Below, piece after piece: positions 46,836 to 63,935 of a stretch of 64,000 nucleotides of DNA (within the stretch, counting starts at the first letter, position 1; every line of letters starts with the position of its first letter). Position numbers and translations under genes: made by a program. Below the pieces are notes generated by a model. The model did no database searches, was not told the DNA's origin, and worked only from the letters and a program-made list of their open reading frames with translations. This DNA comes from Hyperoplus lanceolatus (Eukaryota; Chordata; Actinopteri; Uranoscopiformes; Ammodytidae), in assembly GCA_026929865.2 (NCBI GenBank), contig CM049418.1, positions 3,256,001-3,320,000 of the forward strand, written 5' to 3'.

Positions 46836-47052
46836 CTTAAAGGCATACTATGTAATTCTTGAGAATGCTTTTTGTCATAATCAGTGAATATCTCCTCACA
46901 ATCTGCTAAACATCTGGTGTTTACAGAGCCTAGGTTGTGTATTTGCACACACAGTATGAACAAATAGCAGATTGTGAGGAGATATTCACGGATTTGGACA
47001 AGAAGTGATTTGCCAGCAAACATTCTCCAGAATTACTTAGTATGCCTTTAAG
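46836..47052. mobile_element. Complete MITE with TTAAAG ends ('GGCATACTA' family)
   Basis: The left end CTTAAAGGCATACTATGTAA and the right end, reverse-complemented, CTTAAAGGCATACTAAGTAA are nearly identical. Much of the interior is also palindromic (CAGTGAATATCTCCTCACAA and its inverse), so the 217-bp element can fold almost end to end. Partial copies are at 36,416 and 3885. Confidence 0.92.
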
Positions 47053-51785
<4,733 letters not shown>

Positions 51786-51790
51786 GGTGT

Positions 51791-51843
<53 letters not shown>
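51786..51843. repeat. (GT)n microsatellite
   Basis: About 28 GT units with one TTTG interruption. Confidence 0.95.
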
Positions 51844-51845
<2 letters not shown>

Positions 51846-51896
51846 ATGAACCCGGTCGGATAAGATTATTAAATTGTGCTGGAAATGCTACAACTA

Positions 51897-52256
51897 CCTT
51901 GTGTTCCAATCCCCATTTCTGATATTTAGAATGGAATAATTATTATTATAATTATTTTAGTTTGTCCCAATTCTTGTGGTCTGATTTATGCTTTAAAAAT
52001 GACCCTACTACATCAGATGTGATTTTTTTTTTAGTGTTGAAATCAGCATGCTATTCAGGCGATTCTGACCCACAATCCAGCATGAAAACAGCCAGGGACT
52101 TGACAGGCATAGGCTAGAGGCAAGATCAAGACGCATTGTTATGATGAAATAAATGAGTAAAAGTATGTCTCGATTGTTGCTAACTAAATACTTTTTATGA
52201 TCAGCTGTAGTATGTACAATAGAAAAAATAAAGAGTATGAGATTTGGAACGCAGCG
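51897..52256. mobile_element. MITE of the 'GCGTTCCAA' family, copy 3 (inverted relative to copy 2)
   Basis: The left end is CCTTGTGTTCCAATCCCCAT. The right end, reverse-complemented, is CGCTGCGTTCCAAATCTCAT. The interior phrase GAGGCAAGATCAAG matches copy 2 in reverse. Confidence 0.75.
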
Positions 52257-52318
52257 CAAGTGTGTGTCAAGAACTCGGTCAGATATGTGAATAATTGCAC
52301 TGACAGCTGCTACAAACA

Positions 52319-53610
52319 GTTGGGAAATGGGTTTTGGTGGTGTGCATTATTGTGTGTATTTGTGCTTGTGAGTTAATCTTGATTTGTGTGTGTCACCATA
52401 TGAGCCTGTTTTATCGTCCAATGGCAAACAAGTCTGGAATTGTCCAGACAGTTCAATAACATGCTACTAATTGTGTTAGCAGTCTGCGACCTGGTGTTGA
52501 TTTTTGAATCATTTATTCAGTTGTTGATTTGATTTTTGACATTTAGGGCTCCAAGCACAGACAGTATTTGAACTGTTTTGAACTGTTTTGTTGAGATTGG
52601 CTTTCCGTCCTTTATTGTATCAGACCATTGAACCAGAGAGTGAACGTTTCTTCATTCAAATATTGCATGCATTTCATTTTCATACAATTCGAAAAAGCCA
52701 CGTGATTTCTAGATGATAAAACAAAGTTGTGTAACCCTGCTTTTTTTGAACAGTTAAAGAGCGTGTGGGGTCTCCGGATACCAACCAATATTATGTATTG
52801 ATGAAGTTATTTTGTATAAATGCACAATGTAAATCCCGATAGAAATAGTAAATCCATGATTTAGTTGTAGAATAAATTAATTGTGAAATACAGAATAAAC
52901 AGAACAGTTTTCACACTTCCTTTATTAATGAAAAGAAGCAAGAGCCTCATTAGTATTTACTGCTGTTTTCAAACTCCCATAATTAATCCCTTGCAAAGAT
53001 GCATCACTTGAAAAACAGAACATGCTCAGAAATAAAGACATAAATCTCGACTAATCCTGAGTGATCTTGCTTCAATGACTGGTCACATAAAAAGAGCACA
53101 TTTTAAAAAGAATATTTTTCAAATTATTTCGATTTCTACATCAAAATGATGTGCCATTTTATTCTTATCAAGTTATTCTTATTGGATTCTTGAAATAGAA
53201 ACTACCGTTGCATCACAGACTTTCATTAAATATTCTAGTATAGTGGCTATTTAGTTACGGCTTATTGACTAAACATCCATGAAAAAGTATAATAAGATAA
53301 AGGTTATATGTTGTATGTAGGAAGTGGATTTTCTCTCCTAATAAAGGCTGGGTTTGATGTATGACTGTGTGTTGGTGCCTATTTTAATTGTAGCACAGCC
53401 CATATATCTCACTTTCTAACTGTGTGAGCCCACCATAGCCTCTCGACTCATCTATAATGCAGAGCGAGTGTGCTCCCTGACACATCGCAATTAATTAGTC
53501 TTTTTGTTCAATAAAGGCATGGCTTTTAGAAGGCCATCATGTTTTATTTTTATTTTAATTACTTTGTGCTTTGGCAGGGTTCTTATTTCCGAAGATGTAT
53601 GGGTAGGGCA
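52319..53610. other. Intergenic, low-repeat AT-rich sequence
   Basis: No gene or transposon recognised. AATTAATC, CAATTAATTAGTC and TTATTAATG words are frequent between 52,900 and 53,510. Confidence 0.5.
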
Positions 53611-53714
<104 letters not shown>

Positions 53715-53951
53715 CCACTATGCAATTAGAGAGGAGATCTCATGTTTATCCACCCCTGATGAAGAGAATGTTTTTTTTTCATGTGGGGCAGTCAAAGTGT
53801 GTGGGAAATATGAGCGTGCAAGTGTGTGAGATTCATTTACATTCTGTACATGGCGGATTTGCATACGTTTAAATGATCTTCAGTTCCTCTGGGTTAATTG
53901 ATTTGCCATTCAGTTTTTAAACCGACAAAAGAGATTCGTAATGTCCTAGAT

Positions 53952-54096
<145 letters not shown>

Positions 54097-54338
54097 ATGC
54101 GCAGTCCCAAGAAACGATAGTACAAGGTTGACAAAAACATAAAAACACACATCACGTTTACATATATATAGCAGTCCTCTCCAAATACTAAATGAACATG
54201 TTTCATTAAAGTAAATTGAGAGCCAAGGGAAGTATAGGCCTATTGTATAATTACCATGAAACTATGGAATATTTGAACATATCCAGCACTAATATGAGCT
54301 TTAATATCACATATATTTAATATATTTAAAACTAAAGT

Positions 54339-56223
54339 GTTGTGATAGCTCGAGGTTGGACCCAAAAGCAGAACAGACACCAGAGGGGTATACTAGAAAC
54401 AAACTCAACAGAGCCAGCTCTTTTTGATCTGGTTCAACATAACACATACCCTCGCTCAGAGCTAACCGGTATCACGAAGGAAGTTATCAACCTCTTATGT
54501 TGACAGGGTTTCGGCTTCAGGCTCTGTGGCGTCCCCATGAAAGGGGGCGTTTGACCCGTCATTTGACTCTGCATCCGCACAAATGGACTGATCTTGTGCG
54601 TTAACTTTACACAAACGGACTGATTGTGAGAAGCTGAGTAAAACAAAAGTGTGTCGCCAACTTCATTCAAGAGGAAGAGTTTGTCAGTCTGAATTATTAC
54701 AGCAGAAAACAGAACCGAAAAAACTCTTACTGCAAATAAGGAGAGTGGAATGCTGCCAGATGGAAATTATTTATTTATCTTGGCGTCGTCTCGCAGTGGT
54801 AACGTGACATTATAAAACAATTAAACGTTGAACTCGGATTTGAACACTATACCATTTAGCCTAATGTATATAGGCTACTTTGCTATATTTATAGCACTAC
54901 GCCTATTGTCCTACACTTAAGAATGTAATTTAAGTCTGACACTGTCCCCAAATGAATAGCCTATGGAAAATCACTTTAATTTTGGGCCACATCATAATGA
55001 ATACAATTTTGATTTAGACTATTAGCCTTTTATTTGAATCTTACAAATACCAATAGGCCTACATTAAAAAACCTGTAGTCTGTATTTTTCGGACAAATAT
55101 GGATCTACTGTGAGAAGCTTAACCTGCAAGTCTGCAACGATGTCCGAACTGTGACAGCTGTCACGTCCCAACTGTAATCGCTACTGATGAAAAGAAAGAA
55201 GCCCACAGTGAAATAATGTTGCAACCTGTGATTTTATAGAACTCTTTATTAAGAGCTGTGTGTGTAGATCACCAGGTAAAATCATTTGAGGTGAGAGCAT
55301 AGAGTGGCGCTGCATACAGTAGGTCTAGGCTATTTAACATGTTCTGCATCAATAACTGTATGCATGAGGCAAAAAGCCCCAGCGCAATGTTACAGTTCAC
55401 TCTGCTGTAAGCCTTATGTCACGGCTTCGTTTCGTTCATTAACTTACTGATCAATAAGTTTACTTATTTAACGAGTTTCCTCAGTGAGAATATATCGCTC
55501 AGACAAAATAGTCAGGTCCGCGGGATTTCAAAATGTGTAGTTTCCTTAAAGGGCAGCGCTATAAGAGCCGAATTTAAGCTCAAACTCTGAAACAAAAACT
55601 GGTCTGGGCAGGTTAGCCGTGCAGCCTCTGTTACCACGGAGATCTAGCCAGGTAAAAAGAGAGCCACCTTTCGTGATACTGAAAACTCTGGCTTTAGACT
55701 CAACAGACCTCGCTCAGCCCTTAATCTCGCTTCGTAGTATACCCCTCTGGTAGTCAGTTTAGAACAATGTTTATTTAGGCAGACAGGCAGGACACTGGAC
55801 GGCTGAATGGCGTGGCGAGCAGAGGCAAGTGGATATCCAGAAACCCGCAGGCAGGCGAGCAGGTAAGGTGAACAGCGGAGGCAACTGGCACGGAAGGAAA
55901 AAGGAGCAGAGTTAGAACAAACAAAACAAAGATATCCTTGATCTCGGGTAAGTTACCGCTCTGGTACGTAGTATACTCTGGCGCTGAATGACTGGAGTCC
56001 ACAGGTTTAAATAGGGAGCCCTGATTGGCCCAACGATCCACACCTGGAAACAGCCTGCCCTGATTAGCCCAACGATCCACACCTGGAACAGCCTGCCCTG
56101 GAGTGCCACCACGCCCACATGCCAACAGGGAGGCCGACACATGGAACAACAAAACAAAGGAGAGACAGACGAGGGAAAACACACATAGGAGAAGGCGAGA
56201 CTGCCGAGCCGTGAGTCATGACA
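54339..56223. mobile_element. Older repeat element split by a younger DNA transposon
   Basis: The outer edges TGTGATAGCTCGAGGTTGG (left) and, reverse-complemented, TGTCATGACTCACGGCTCGG (right) look like degraded inverted ends. Between 55,751 and 56,223 lies tandem sequence including two copies of TGATT[G/A]GCCCAACGATCCAC (56,024 and 56,071). The younger element at 54,380-55,750 separates the two parts. Confidence 0.5.
54380..55750. mobile_element. 1371-bp DNA transposon with CCAGAGGGGTATACTA ends
   Basis: The left CCAGAGGGGTATACTA (54,380-54,395) and its exact reverse complement at 55,735-55,750 form 16-bp perfect inverted ends. Subterminal TTCACGAAGG/CGCTCAGCC-type motifs recur inverted (GTATCACGAAGG at 54,469 versus TTTCGTGATACT at 55,669). 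No transposase ORF. Confidence 0.85.
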
Positions 56224-56280
56224 TAAAGCATGCCATAGTGCATGCCATAGCACTTAGCCTGTATTCTTATAGTTAGATAA

Positions 56281-56352
56281 AATAGCTAAGAGGAACTTTT
56301 AAATATTTCTGAAACAGATTAAGAAAATTTTAAAAGTTCTTCGTAGCCTCTT
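56281..56352. mobile_element. Minimal 72-bp foldback version of the 'GCTACGAGGAACT' MITE
   Basis: AATAGCTAAGAGGAACTTTT ... AAAAGTTCTTCGTAGCCTCT: only the two inverted ends and a few internal bases remain. Confidence 0.75.
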
Positions 56353-56734
56353 TCCAAGTTATTCCAGGATAGCTTTTGCGTGCTGTATATTTTTATCTGA
56401 CCCTGAACAGCCCTTGGTGTCAAACTAAGTGTAAACATCAGACTCTGTCGCATCACTACACTTCCCCTTCATTAATTGCACCTGGAGTGAAACTAAAAGT
56501 CAAGCCTTTGGAACTTGCTCAGGTGTCTGTGTGTCAGCTGGGACGTTCCTCACTTCACAGGACCACTTGATTTATTCATGCAGTCATTAAGTGTTGATTA
56601 ACTATCTAAACCAAACATCTGTGCTTCCGACTCATGGAGAAGCCCACAGCCATGTCAGACACACGGGAGAGTTGTTGGATGCCAAAAAAGCAAATCAACT
56701 CTTCTGCAGCATGATAAGAACGCATAACATTGAG

Positions 56735-56900
56735 GAGGAGGGGGGAGGGGTTCTGTCCTCTTCACAGCAGACCCGGGTTAGAATCCAGCCCGGGTCGTTC
56801 TCTGCATGTCATTCCCCTCTGCCCCATTTCATCTCTGTCTCTACACATTTGTCCTATGAAGCAAAAATGCCCCTCCAAAAAATTAAAAAGAAAACATACA
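56735..56900 (+). mobile_element. tRNA-derived SINE, plus strand, degraded promoter
   Basis: GGGTTAGAATCCAG (degenerate B box) is followed by GTCGTTCTCTGCATGTCATT and CCCATTTCATCTCTGTCTCT, the same body as the SINE at 3004-3203. It ends in an A-rich tail; the A box is not recognisable. Confidence 0.85.
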
Positions 56901-57751
56901 TTGGGCTTCATTCAAACCTCATCATTGTTATAAAAGTGGTTCAAATATTATTGGTTACATGCAGCGAAAGTCTCTATCTAAAGTATAGCTATCAAAAGTA
57001 TTATCAGAACACATGCATTGGAAACAGTGATCCCCTAACACCATATTTGATTTGATTGAAATTTATTTCAAACATGTAAAAGAAAAAACTGAAAAAAACA
57101 GAAAATAATGATGTTACACAAAATAGAAAGCATAATTAGAGACATGAATGACTAATACTTGATAATATTAACCATAGTCTGTCCAAGGGATCTAACTTAT
57201 TGCATATTTCAAATCTCAAATACAGAGCCAGATAAGTTAAGTTAAGTTAAGTATAAGTTATACATTTTACCCTATTCACTAGCAGTTACTCACCTTAATA
57301 ATATTTCTGAAGCGATTGCAGTGCCTGTGTGAAATGGAGATATTGTGCCAAGAACAATATAAAAAAATATGTTTAAATAACAAGTTATTAAGAGTCCAGA
57401 GATGACTCAAAGATCAAAGCGGCTCCACCATCACAACTCTTTTGAAGCTATGAAAGACAAACAAATTAAGACCCTTGGAAAAGTTACGGGCTTTCATGAT
57501 TTTTTTATTTTTTTTTGTACTGATATCTGCAAGGCATTCGTTTGTTATGTGACACTGGGATGCCAGGCCTTTAGATCTGATATTTATGCTGAAGGCAGAA
57601 CGTGGCAGTAGACACACATCTGGTCAACAGCAGAGTTAAACCTCCCGTAGGACGTCCTAGCAGCGCCCTCACCGGCTCATGCATATCCATGTTAATTAGA
57701 CAGGTTGCCTCTGAAACTGCGTTTTACAGGCCAAATTATTTTCAAAGTTCT
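56901..57751. other. Intergenic sequence, no gene seen
   Basis: AT-rich; includes a short (TTAAG)n at 57,234-57,252. Confidence 0.5.
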
Positions 57752-58130
57752 TCAAATCAAATCAAATCAGTTATTTGTATAGCCCAAAATCACAAACACA
57801 TTTGTCTCAGTGGGCTTTACATTTCATACAATATGATATATGATACAATATGATACAATATGACACCCTGCCCTTACAACCTTAGCTCGACTGAGAAAAA
57901 ACTCCTGGTAAAAATCCTTTACCGGGAATAAAAAAAATTGAAGAAATCTCAGGGAGAGTCAAAAGAGTAAGGGATCCCTCTCCCAGGACGAACACGCTGC
58001 AATAGATGTCATAAGTAGAGAAAATCACGAAGGAATTTGATCATTGACCAGGTGATTGCATGGTAATACTAAGTAAAGTGTGAATAGTGTGGATGCAGGA
58101 AGACTTCAGATGCTGCCAGAGGATCCACAC
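57752..58130. repeat. Dispersed repeat with (AAATC)n end, copy 2
   Basis: Co-linear with 3945-4365, including TCAGGGAGAGT, AGGGATCCCTCTCCCAGGAC and the shared end TGCCAGAGGATCCACACCGT. A further tRNA-like stretch follows on the minus strand (AGTGGTTAAGGACGCCACCT, about 58,185-58,205). Confidence 0.88.
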
Positions 58131-59090
58131 CGTCTCGTCTCCACCAGGGAAAACTAAGGTTTCCATCGCCGGGATTACATCCCACGTCTCCAGGTGGCGT
58201 CCTTAACCACTGCAACATCTTTCGCATTGATGGTCCATTCTCAGATGTTACCGGAGGGGGGACCAGATCCACACCGTCTCGTCACGACCAGGGAAAACTG
58301 GAAGAGGACAGACAGGCAACCAGTGAGCAAAGCAAAAATTTATTTAAAGATTGAACAAGCAAGCGAGTAGAAAGAGTACTATCCTGATGGACGGTGAATC
58401 AGTGCCGATGTGAGGCAATAGCAGGCGGGGAGCATCCGTTCCTAAGACAGCTGATTCCGCACAGAACTCGGAGTCAGCCGAGTAGCATGGAGAGTGCTTG
58501 GTAGACAGAGGGAGAGAACCCCCGGGGCAACGCTCAGCCAATCATGGAAGATAGACAGAGGAGAACAAATGTCAGAGATTAGCGTCGGCAGGACAATTTT
58601 TCAGTGGGAGAACAACCGGTACTCAGGCCCAGACAAACCGAGACCGAGGCAGCTCCTCAGGCTGTTAATAATAACGCTATAACAATGGTGAACAATATGA
58701 ACACAATTAACATTAAATTACATTTATTTACACTCTACCGTTCCCCACCGACACACAATCGGCGCCAGCCCCCCAGACCCAGAGCCTGCCCCCCAGCACC
58801 CCGCCCCCAGAGAGCACGCCCCAGTGCGGCACTAGTCCCGAGGAGGACCGGGGCCATAGATAGAGAATAGAGTATAGAATAGGGAAATAGCCAAATGCAC
58901 CGCTGCCACGAGGAGCAACCACAGCCGAAACCCCCGGAGGGGCGGCCCGTACAGCCCACTCGGGCCCGCCGGACCGGCCATGCCCAGCCCATGAGGCAAG
59001 GCCAGAGGGAAAATGTGTGGATCTTTGGTCTTAAATGGTCAGGTTCCTGCGCTGTAGCTTCACAATGCAAAACAGGTAGAATTTGAAAGT
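58131..59090. other. Repeat-like block with GC-rich core
   Basis: 58,730-59,000 is clearly richer in G+C than its surroundings (CCAGCCCCCCAGACCCAGAG, GAAACCCCCGGAGGGGCGGC). The ORFs across it have no recognisable domain. It reads like part of a fish repeat, not a gene promoter, but this is a judgement by appearance. Confidence 0.35.
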
Positions 59091-59862
59091 CTTGCCCTAT
59101 TAATTTTGACTTGGGCCTTAGTTGTCATAAATGATCTCGTTCCACAATTTGTTGTTAGTCCAAAAAGCAAAGTTATATTCCGTGTTTGTTAGTATGCCAT
59201 GCACAGATCAACCAAGCCAGCCCATCCACTTTCACACAAGGCAGGATGAATAGCAATGTTTAAGGTTAGACAGTACAGGTGAATTGGATAACATTTTTAA
59301 CTTAAGGATATCATCATAAGACTTTGCCAGTTTATTCCTTACATTCAAGCAATTCTTTTTTGTATTACATTTTTTTCCAGAAATGTTTAAATAGCTATGC
59401 AAAATCGGTTAATAACTATGTATGTGTACATTTTCATCTCTTTAAAGGACAGAAATCTAGATGTTTGGATTTTATTAAAAATGGTTGTAAGTAGAAAATA
59501 CCACGTCTGCTGTTATGTTTTTCTAAAGTCTTGCAAACAGCATTTCCGATTCCCCTGATCGTTTGTAAAAACTGAATGCACACAGTCATGACAGCCATAA
59601 TACAAAGTGCATTAACTATACAAATAAGTTAATGCATTGCTCTAGCTTGATGCATCATGTTCACATTGAATTGACTTGCAAATATATCTCAGTGGGATGA
59701 GTTGAATGTCATATATAATCCTTTACCTGTCCGAGGCACTCACAAAATCCCTTATAAGACGTAAAGCGTTTTCTAAGTGAAACTGAGATCCTCTCGCCGG
59801 TAATTACAATAAGCTGTATCACTCATCTGAGAATGTTTCTGTCTGTGAAAGACTGAAGCCTC
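59091..59862. other. Intergenic sequence, no feature seen
   Basis: AT-rich sequence without recognised features. Confidence 0.5.
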
Positions 59863-60101
59863 TACAGCTGCGGAAAAAATTAAGAGAACAGTCTGAATTT
59901 TTCTTTTATCTTCATCTCTATGTTACTTACTGAAAATGCTGTAAATGACAATATTCTTATTGTGAATTTGGTAGAAATGTTGTCAGTAGTTTATATCATA
60001 AAATCAAAATGTTCATTCTACTCAACCATATGCCTCTAAAGAGTAAAACAAGAGACAGTGAACATTTGGAGTGGTGTCTTAATTTTCTCCGGAGCTGTAT
60101 A
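59863..60101 (-). mobile_element. Tc1-like MITE, copy 3, inverted
   Basis: The left end is TACAGCTGCGGAAAAAATTA. The right end, reverse-complemented, is ATACAGCTCCGGAGAAAATT. Shared interior phrases such as CAAAATGTTCATTCTACTCA occur in the opposite sense to copies 1 and 2. Confidence 0.88.
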
Positions 60102-60209
60102 TAGCCCTGTGGAAGTCACCAAATCAATACATGAATAATGTGTAAAAAAAGAAAAAAATATGATAATTTCAGTTTTAATTAATATCATCCTGTCTTGACT
60201 ACTGTAAAT

Positions 60210-60931
60210 CATTTAAAAACAGACTATGGAATTTGGATGAGTACGTGGATCGGAGTTGGCAATCCAATATCCGATAAGTAAATTGCAGCCATAATGCACC
60301 TGATATTGGATCGGATTGGTCCCATCGGTGTATGAGTTTGTGTGTGTGAATGTGTTAAGAAATGTAAAGCGCTTTGACGCTGAGAAAATCGGCTAAGAAG
60401 CGATAAATCAAGTCCCCTGGTTATTTTATCAGCTGACATTTACCAAGGACAGAACCAGTTTGTAGCTTAAGAATGAGACACACATATAACTGTCTGCAGG
60501 GTGTGTGTACTGTCCTGTACTAAGTGGATTGGGATGATGTCAGAACCTCTACACTAGTGTCAAGATCACCTCGCCAGTTGTTATTGTTTGGCAGATTGCA
60601 TTACGTTCAGCGTGTGAACTCCCCTTGGCATTGTAGCGCCTCAAGCTGCTAGTGGCCCTGTCTCTCTGTTTCTCTGTCTCTGTCTCTCTGTTTCTCTGTC
60701 TCTCTGTCTCTCTGGTAAACTAACACATTTGTCAGAAAAAAAAACATCTGGCTTGGACAATGGGAGAACAGTCCTATAAGCATGTTTTATGACAGGTTAT
60801 TTGTTATTTACCACCACATAGAGAAATAGTTACTAGTCACTGTGGATGACTCTCAATGCAGATTGCAGAAGTCAGAATAAGTAATTTTTTGCAAGTTGCA
60901 CTTGATGTTAAAAATCAATCCATAAGTATAT
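60210..60931 (-). repeat. Inverted segmental duplication, right member
   Basis: This is the reverse complement of 46,037-46,745. A 92-bp insertion sits at 60,322-60,415. The outer edge (60,931) lies 7 bases from a MITE beginning at 60,938. Confidence 0.9.
60322..60415 (+). repeat. LINE/SINE 3'-tail insertion in the duplicated segment
   Basis: AAGAAATGTAAAGCGCTTTG and GAGAAAATCGGCTAAGAAGC recur almost unchanged at 63,868-63,910. The left member of the duplication lacks this stretch. Confidence 0.75.
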
Positions 60932-60937
60932 TAAGTT

Positions 60938-61183
60938 TAAAGTAGCTCAGAGAAACATCCATTTTGTGTTTGTTCTAGTGCCCCCTTTGGACAAAAGCAG
61001 TTGTGTTTTTACCACGCCAGCTGTTGTTCCTGGGTGAATATATCCATGAAAAAGGCATTAGAAAAACTATATAAAAATAGCATTCTTTGCACTGATGGTC
61101 TCATTTGCATGTCATTTATGATCATCAGAAGAAAAAGTGTACTGTGTCAGAAATATTTAAAAGTTCCTCATAGCTATCATAGC
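60938..61183 (+). mobile_element. MITE of the 'GCTACGAGGAACT' family, degraded ends
   Basis: TTAAAGTAGCTCAGAGAAAC at the left; interior GGACAAAAGCAGTTGTGTTT and ACTGATGGTCTCATTTGC; right AAAGTTCCTCATAGCTATCA. Same orientation as 6505-6757. Confidence 0.85.
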
Positions 61184-62429
61184 TAATTTAATGTTTGCTT
61201 TTTATGGCAATGTTTAACATGGAAACAATGTGACATCATGTGAGTGGAATCATTGACTTTGAAATCTAGTTCACTGTGAAATGACTTACTGGCCAACTCA
61301 TGATCACTAGAAATTGCTGCAATCTTCACACAATGTACTGTATGTGTATGTGATATCTATGACATGACATCTATCTTAAGAACATAGTATGTATGGAGTG
61401 ATAATGGCTGAGGTGAGGGGACTCTGTTTCATTATACAGAGACTGCTAATGGCCCTTCGAAGTTTGCAAAGTTTCTGATAGTTTACAAGGTGCATAACAT
61501 TGAGATCCTTAAGGTATTCTAAGAGCCCCGTAGGCTTAATCATGTAAAGCTTGTCCTGGAATTGGCACTAAAGCAAAAGCTGTTTTCAAAATTCAAAAGA
61601 GTCATCTGAAATGAAAGGGAATAATGAATGTTTTAATAAAGTTTTATGGTGGAAAGTTAAAGGCGATTATGACATTCAAGGTCACTGAAACCGTGAATAT
61701 CCCAAATATACATTAATTGCGGCCATCTGTGACCACATTGTTGGACAGACTGACCGAACAGGAGATTTAAAATGATAATTCCTGTTTTGATAAAATCTTT
61801 GGTCTTATTGTGAGTCAACATTTTAGGTTTGAGCCTCAGAAATTCTGACCAATCGTAGAGCAGCTCAGGAACTACATAGATAGATAGATAGATAGATAGA
61901 TAATTTATTGATCCTGAAGGAATTTCAGACAGAGCTTGTGGAAACCTGTTGAAAAACTTAACAACATATCATTCTCGTGTTGCATTCTCACATATTGTCG
62001 GAACCAATGACACAAACTAGAATAAGACTATCAGGTATTAAAATGCTCTTAGTTTTCTCACCATGAGTATTCTTTTAATCAGAATTGCACACTGATTTAT
62101 GCTTCCTAACACAATAGATCCAATACCAATCCTGGAAATGCTTCTGGGCATTTTCTCTCTGAAATGATTTTGGCAGAGTCTTGTTGTTGAGTTCACAGTG
62201 TGAGACGGACGACTGTTATTTTCTAAAACAGCCGTTGGTTATTCCATTTGTTCAGACTTTCCGCTGTGTGTTGGAAATGCTATTGAGCTCTGTTTGATCC
62301 GGCTGCTGCTGCTGGACACAGACAAAGGATTGTTGAAGCTGATTATCTTCAAACCAGGCCCTGCAAATCAGAGAAAATATATTTCCTAGTGGGTACTGTA
62401 GGTCCAAATTAGCTGAAAAAAGTGTATCT
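61184..62429. other. Intergenic sequence with a short (GATA)n-LINE tail
   Basis: 61,879-61,930 has six GATA units followed by TTTATTGATCCTGAAGGAAT, the reverse of a 'GGATCAATAAA' LINE tail. Nothing else recognised. Confidence 0.5.
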
Positions 62430-62806
62430 TTAAAGGTGCACTATGCAACTTTGGATTTGTGAGAAAAGTGGAGATTTTCTAAGGTATATTCTCATAACTG
62501 ATTAAACAAACTTTCCTCACAGGAAAATGTGATCCCTGAAACTCTGTTTGAAGTTAGAACGCTTCCTGAAAAGTTACTGTTTCACTGTTGTTGTTGACAG
62601 CAGCAGGGCCCACAGTTTGGTTTACAAATATATTCTAGTCTTACGTTTGGTTGCAGGTGCCTGAAAATAATTTAGTTATGATTTATGATGATAGAATGAT
62701 CAAATACTACACATTTCATGTAAAGAAAATATATTTTTTAAACTAACTGCATCTCTTTAAATGTTAACAAATCCCCCTCTTCTGAAACTGCATAGTGCAC
62801 CTTTAA
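62430..62806. mobile_element. Complete 377-bp MITE with perfect 18-bp ends TTAAAGGTGCACTATGCA
   Basis: The left TTAAAGGTGCACTATGCA (62,430-62,447) and its exact reverse complement (62,789-62,806) bound an interior that also occurs, without ends, at 30,355-30,590. No coding capacity. Confidence 0.93.
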
Positions 62807-63302
62807 TGTTGACAGATTGGCTGTTTTTGTCTTGCTTCAATCACAAGCATATGGCTCCTAGAAGTTCCTATAGAGTCTGTATCTGTGATGAAGGTATGGC
62901 ATGCTTCTGGCTGACTGTGTCGGAATGAAAAACAAAAGCCAACGCAGTTTTAACGGCCATTCTTCTTTGCGTTCTAGATGTGTCCTTGTAAAGAGACTAT
63001 TAAGTTGTCGTCAGAGACAAATTACAATACTGATAAAGTGAGCCATGTTTGTTGATCTTGCTATAAAGGAAGCCAGAAGGCAAAAGGGTTTTCTCTGTAA
63101 TAGCCAAACAAGCATCAGATAAGACAACACAGCAACGTTAATGTGACACAGAGCTATGACTGAGTGTTTTCTGTTCTACATTTGCACATTGTCTGGCCTT
63201 GATGTCCTGCCTGCACTGTGTGGTGTGGTGCTATTTGTGATGTAGGAACAACAAAGTGAAAATATCCATGAAATCACATTTGTCTCTGCTGCTGATTTTT
63301 TT
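62807..63302. other. Intergenic sequence, no feature seen
   Basis: No gene, repeat end or RNA motif recognised. Confidence 0.5.
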
Positions 63303-63450
63303 AATCAAATCAAATCAGTTTTATTTGTACAGCCCAATATCACAAATAGTTTGCCTCAGTGGGCTTTACATTCCATACAGTATGACACCCTGCCCTTACA
63401 CCCTTGGCTCGGCTGAGAAAAAACTCCCAGTAAAAAAACCTTTAATGTTG
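63303..63450. repeat. Dispersed repeat with (AAATC)n end, truncated copy
   Basis: AATCAAATCAAATCAGTTTT, AGCCCAATATCACAAATAG and AAAAAACTCCCAGTAAAAAA match the first 190 bases of the 3945 copy, then stop. Confidence 0.88.
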
Positions 63451-63834
63451 TTGATCGATCAATCACACTATAAAAAAAGTTGTGAATGACCTCATTTGTA
63501 ATTAAGCGGTGAGTTTAATCTGACATGGTATCTTAATGATGAATTCATTTAAGTACGAATTTCACTTTCATTTTGATGCTTCACTTGGCTTGAATGTTTA
63601 GGTTACATTGCTCCGAAGCGAAACAGCATATTATTTAATTGATTTGTTGTACCTGAGATAAAATAGGTAATCACAAGTAATTTTGCAAAAAATACTGATG
63701 TGCATTTGTCTATTAAAGTTTATCTTAGTTTTCAGTGAAGGACATCTAGAATTTGGATTTTTCAATGATGGAGTTAATAAAAAAACCTAATTGATTAGTT
63801 AGCGGCTACATACCCACCATTATATCTACTGCCA

Positions 63835-63935
63835 TCGGTATATAAGTGGGTGAATGCGGTAAGAAATGTAAAGCACTTTGGGGCTGAGAAAAACGGCTAA
63901 AAAGCGCTATATAAGTGAAGTCTATTTACCATTTA
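63835..63935 (+). repeat. LINE/SINE 3'-tail fragment
   Basis: AAGAAATGTAAAGCACTTTG then AAAAGCGCTATATAAGTG; the same tail as at 60,322-60,415. Confidence 0.75.

Noticed and set aside
58728..59090. CpG-island promoter or Pro/Arg-rich coding exon
   Set aside because: The GC-rich stretch has no domain, no splice or start context and is flanked by repeats; it is more likely part of a repeat element.
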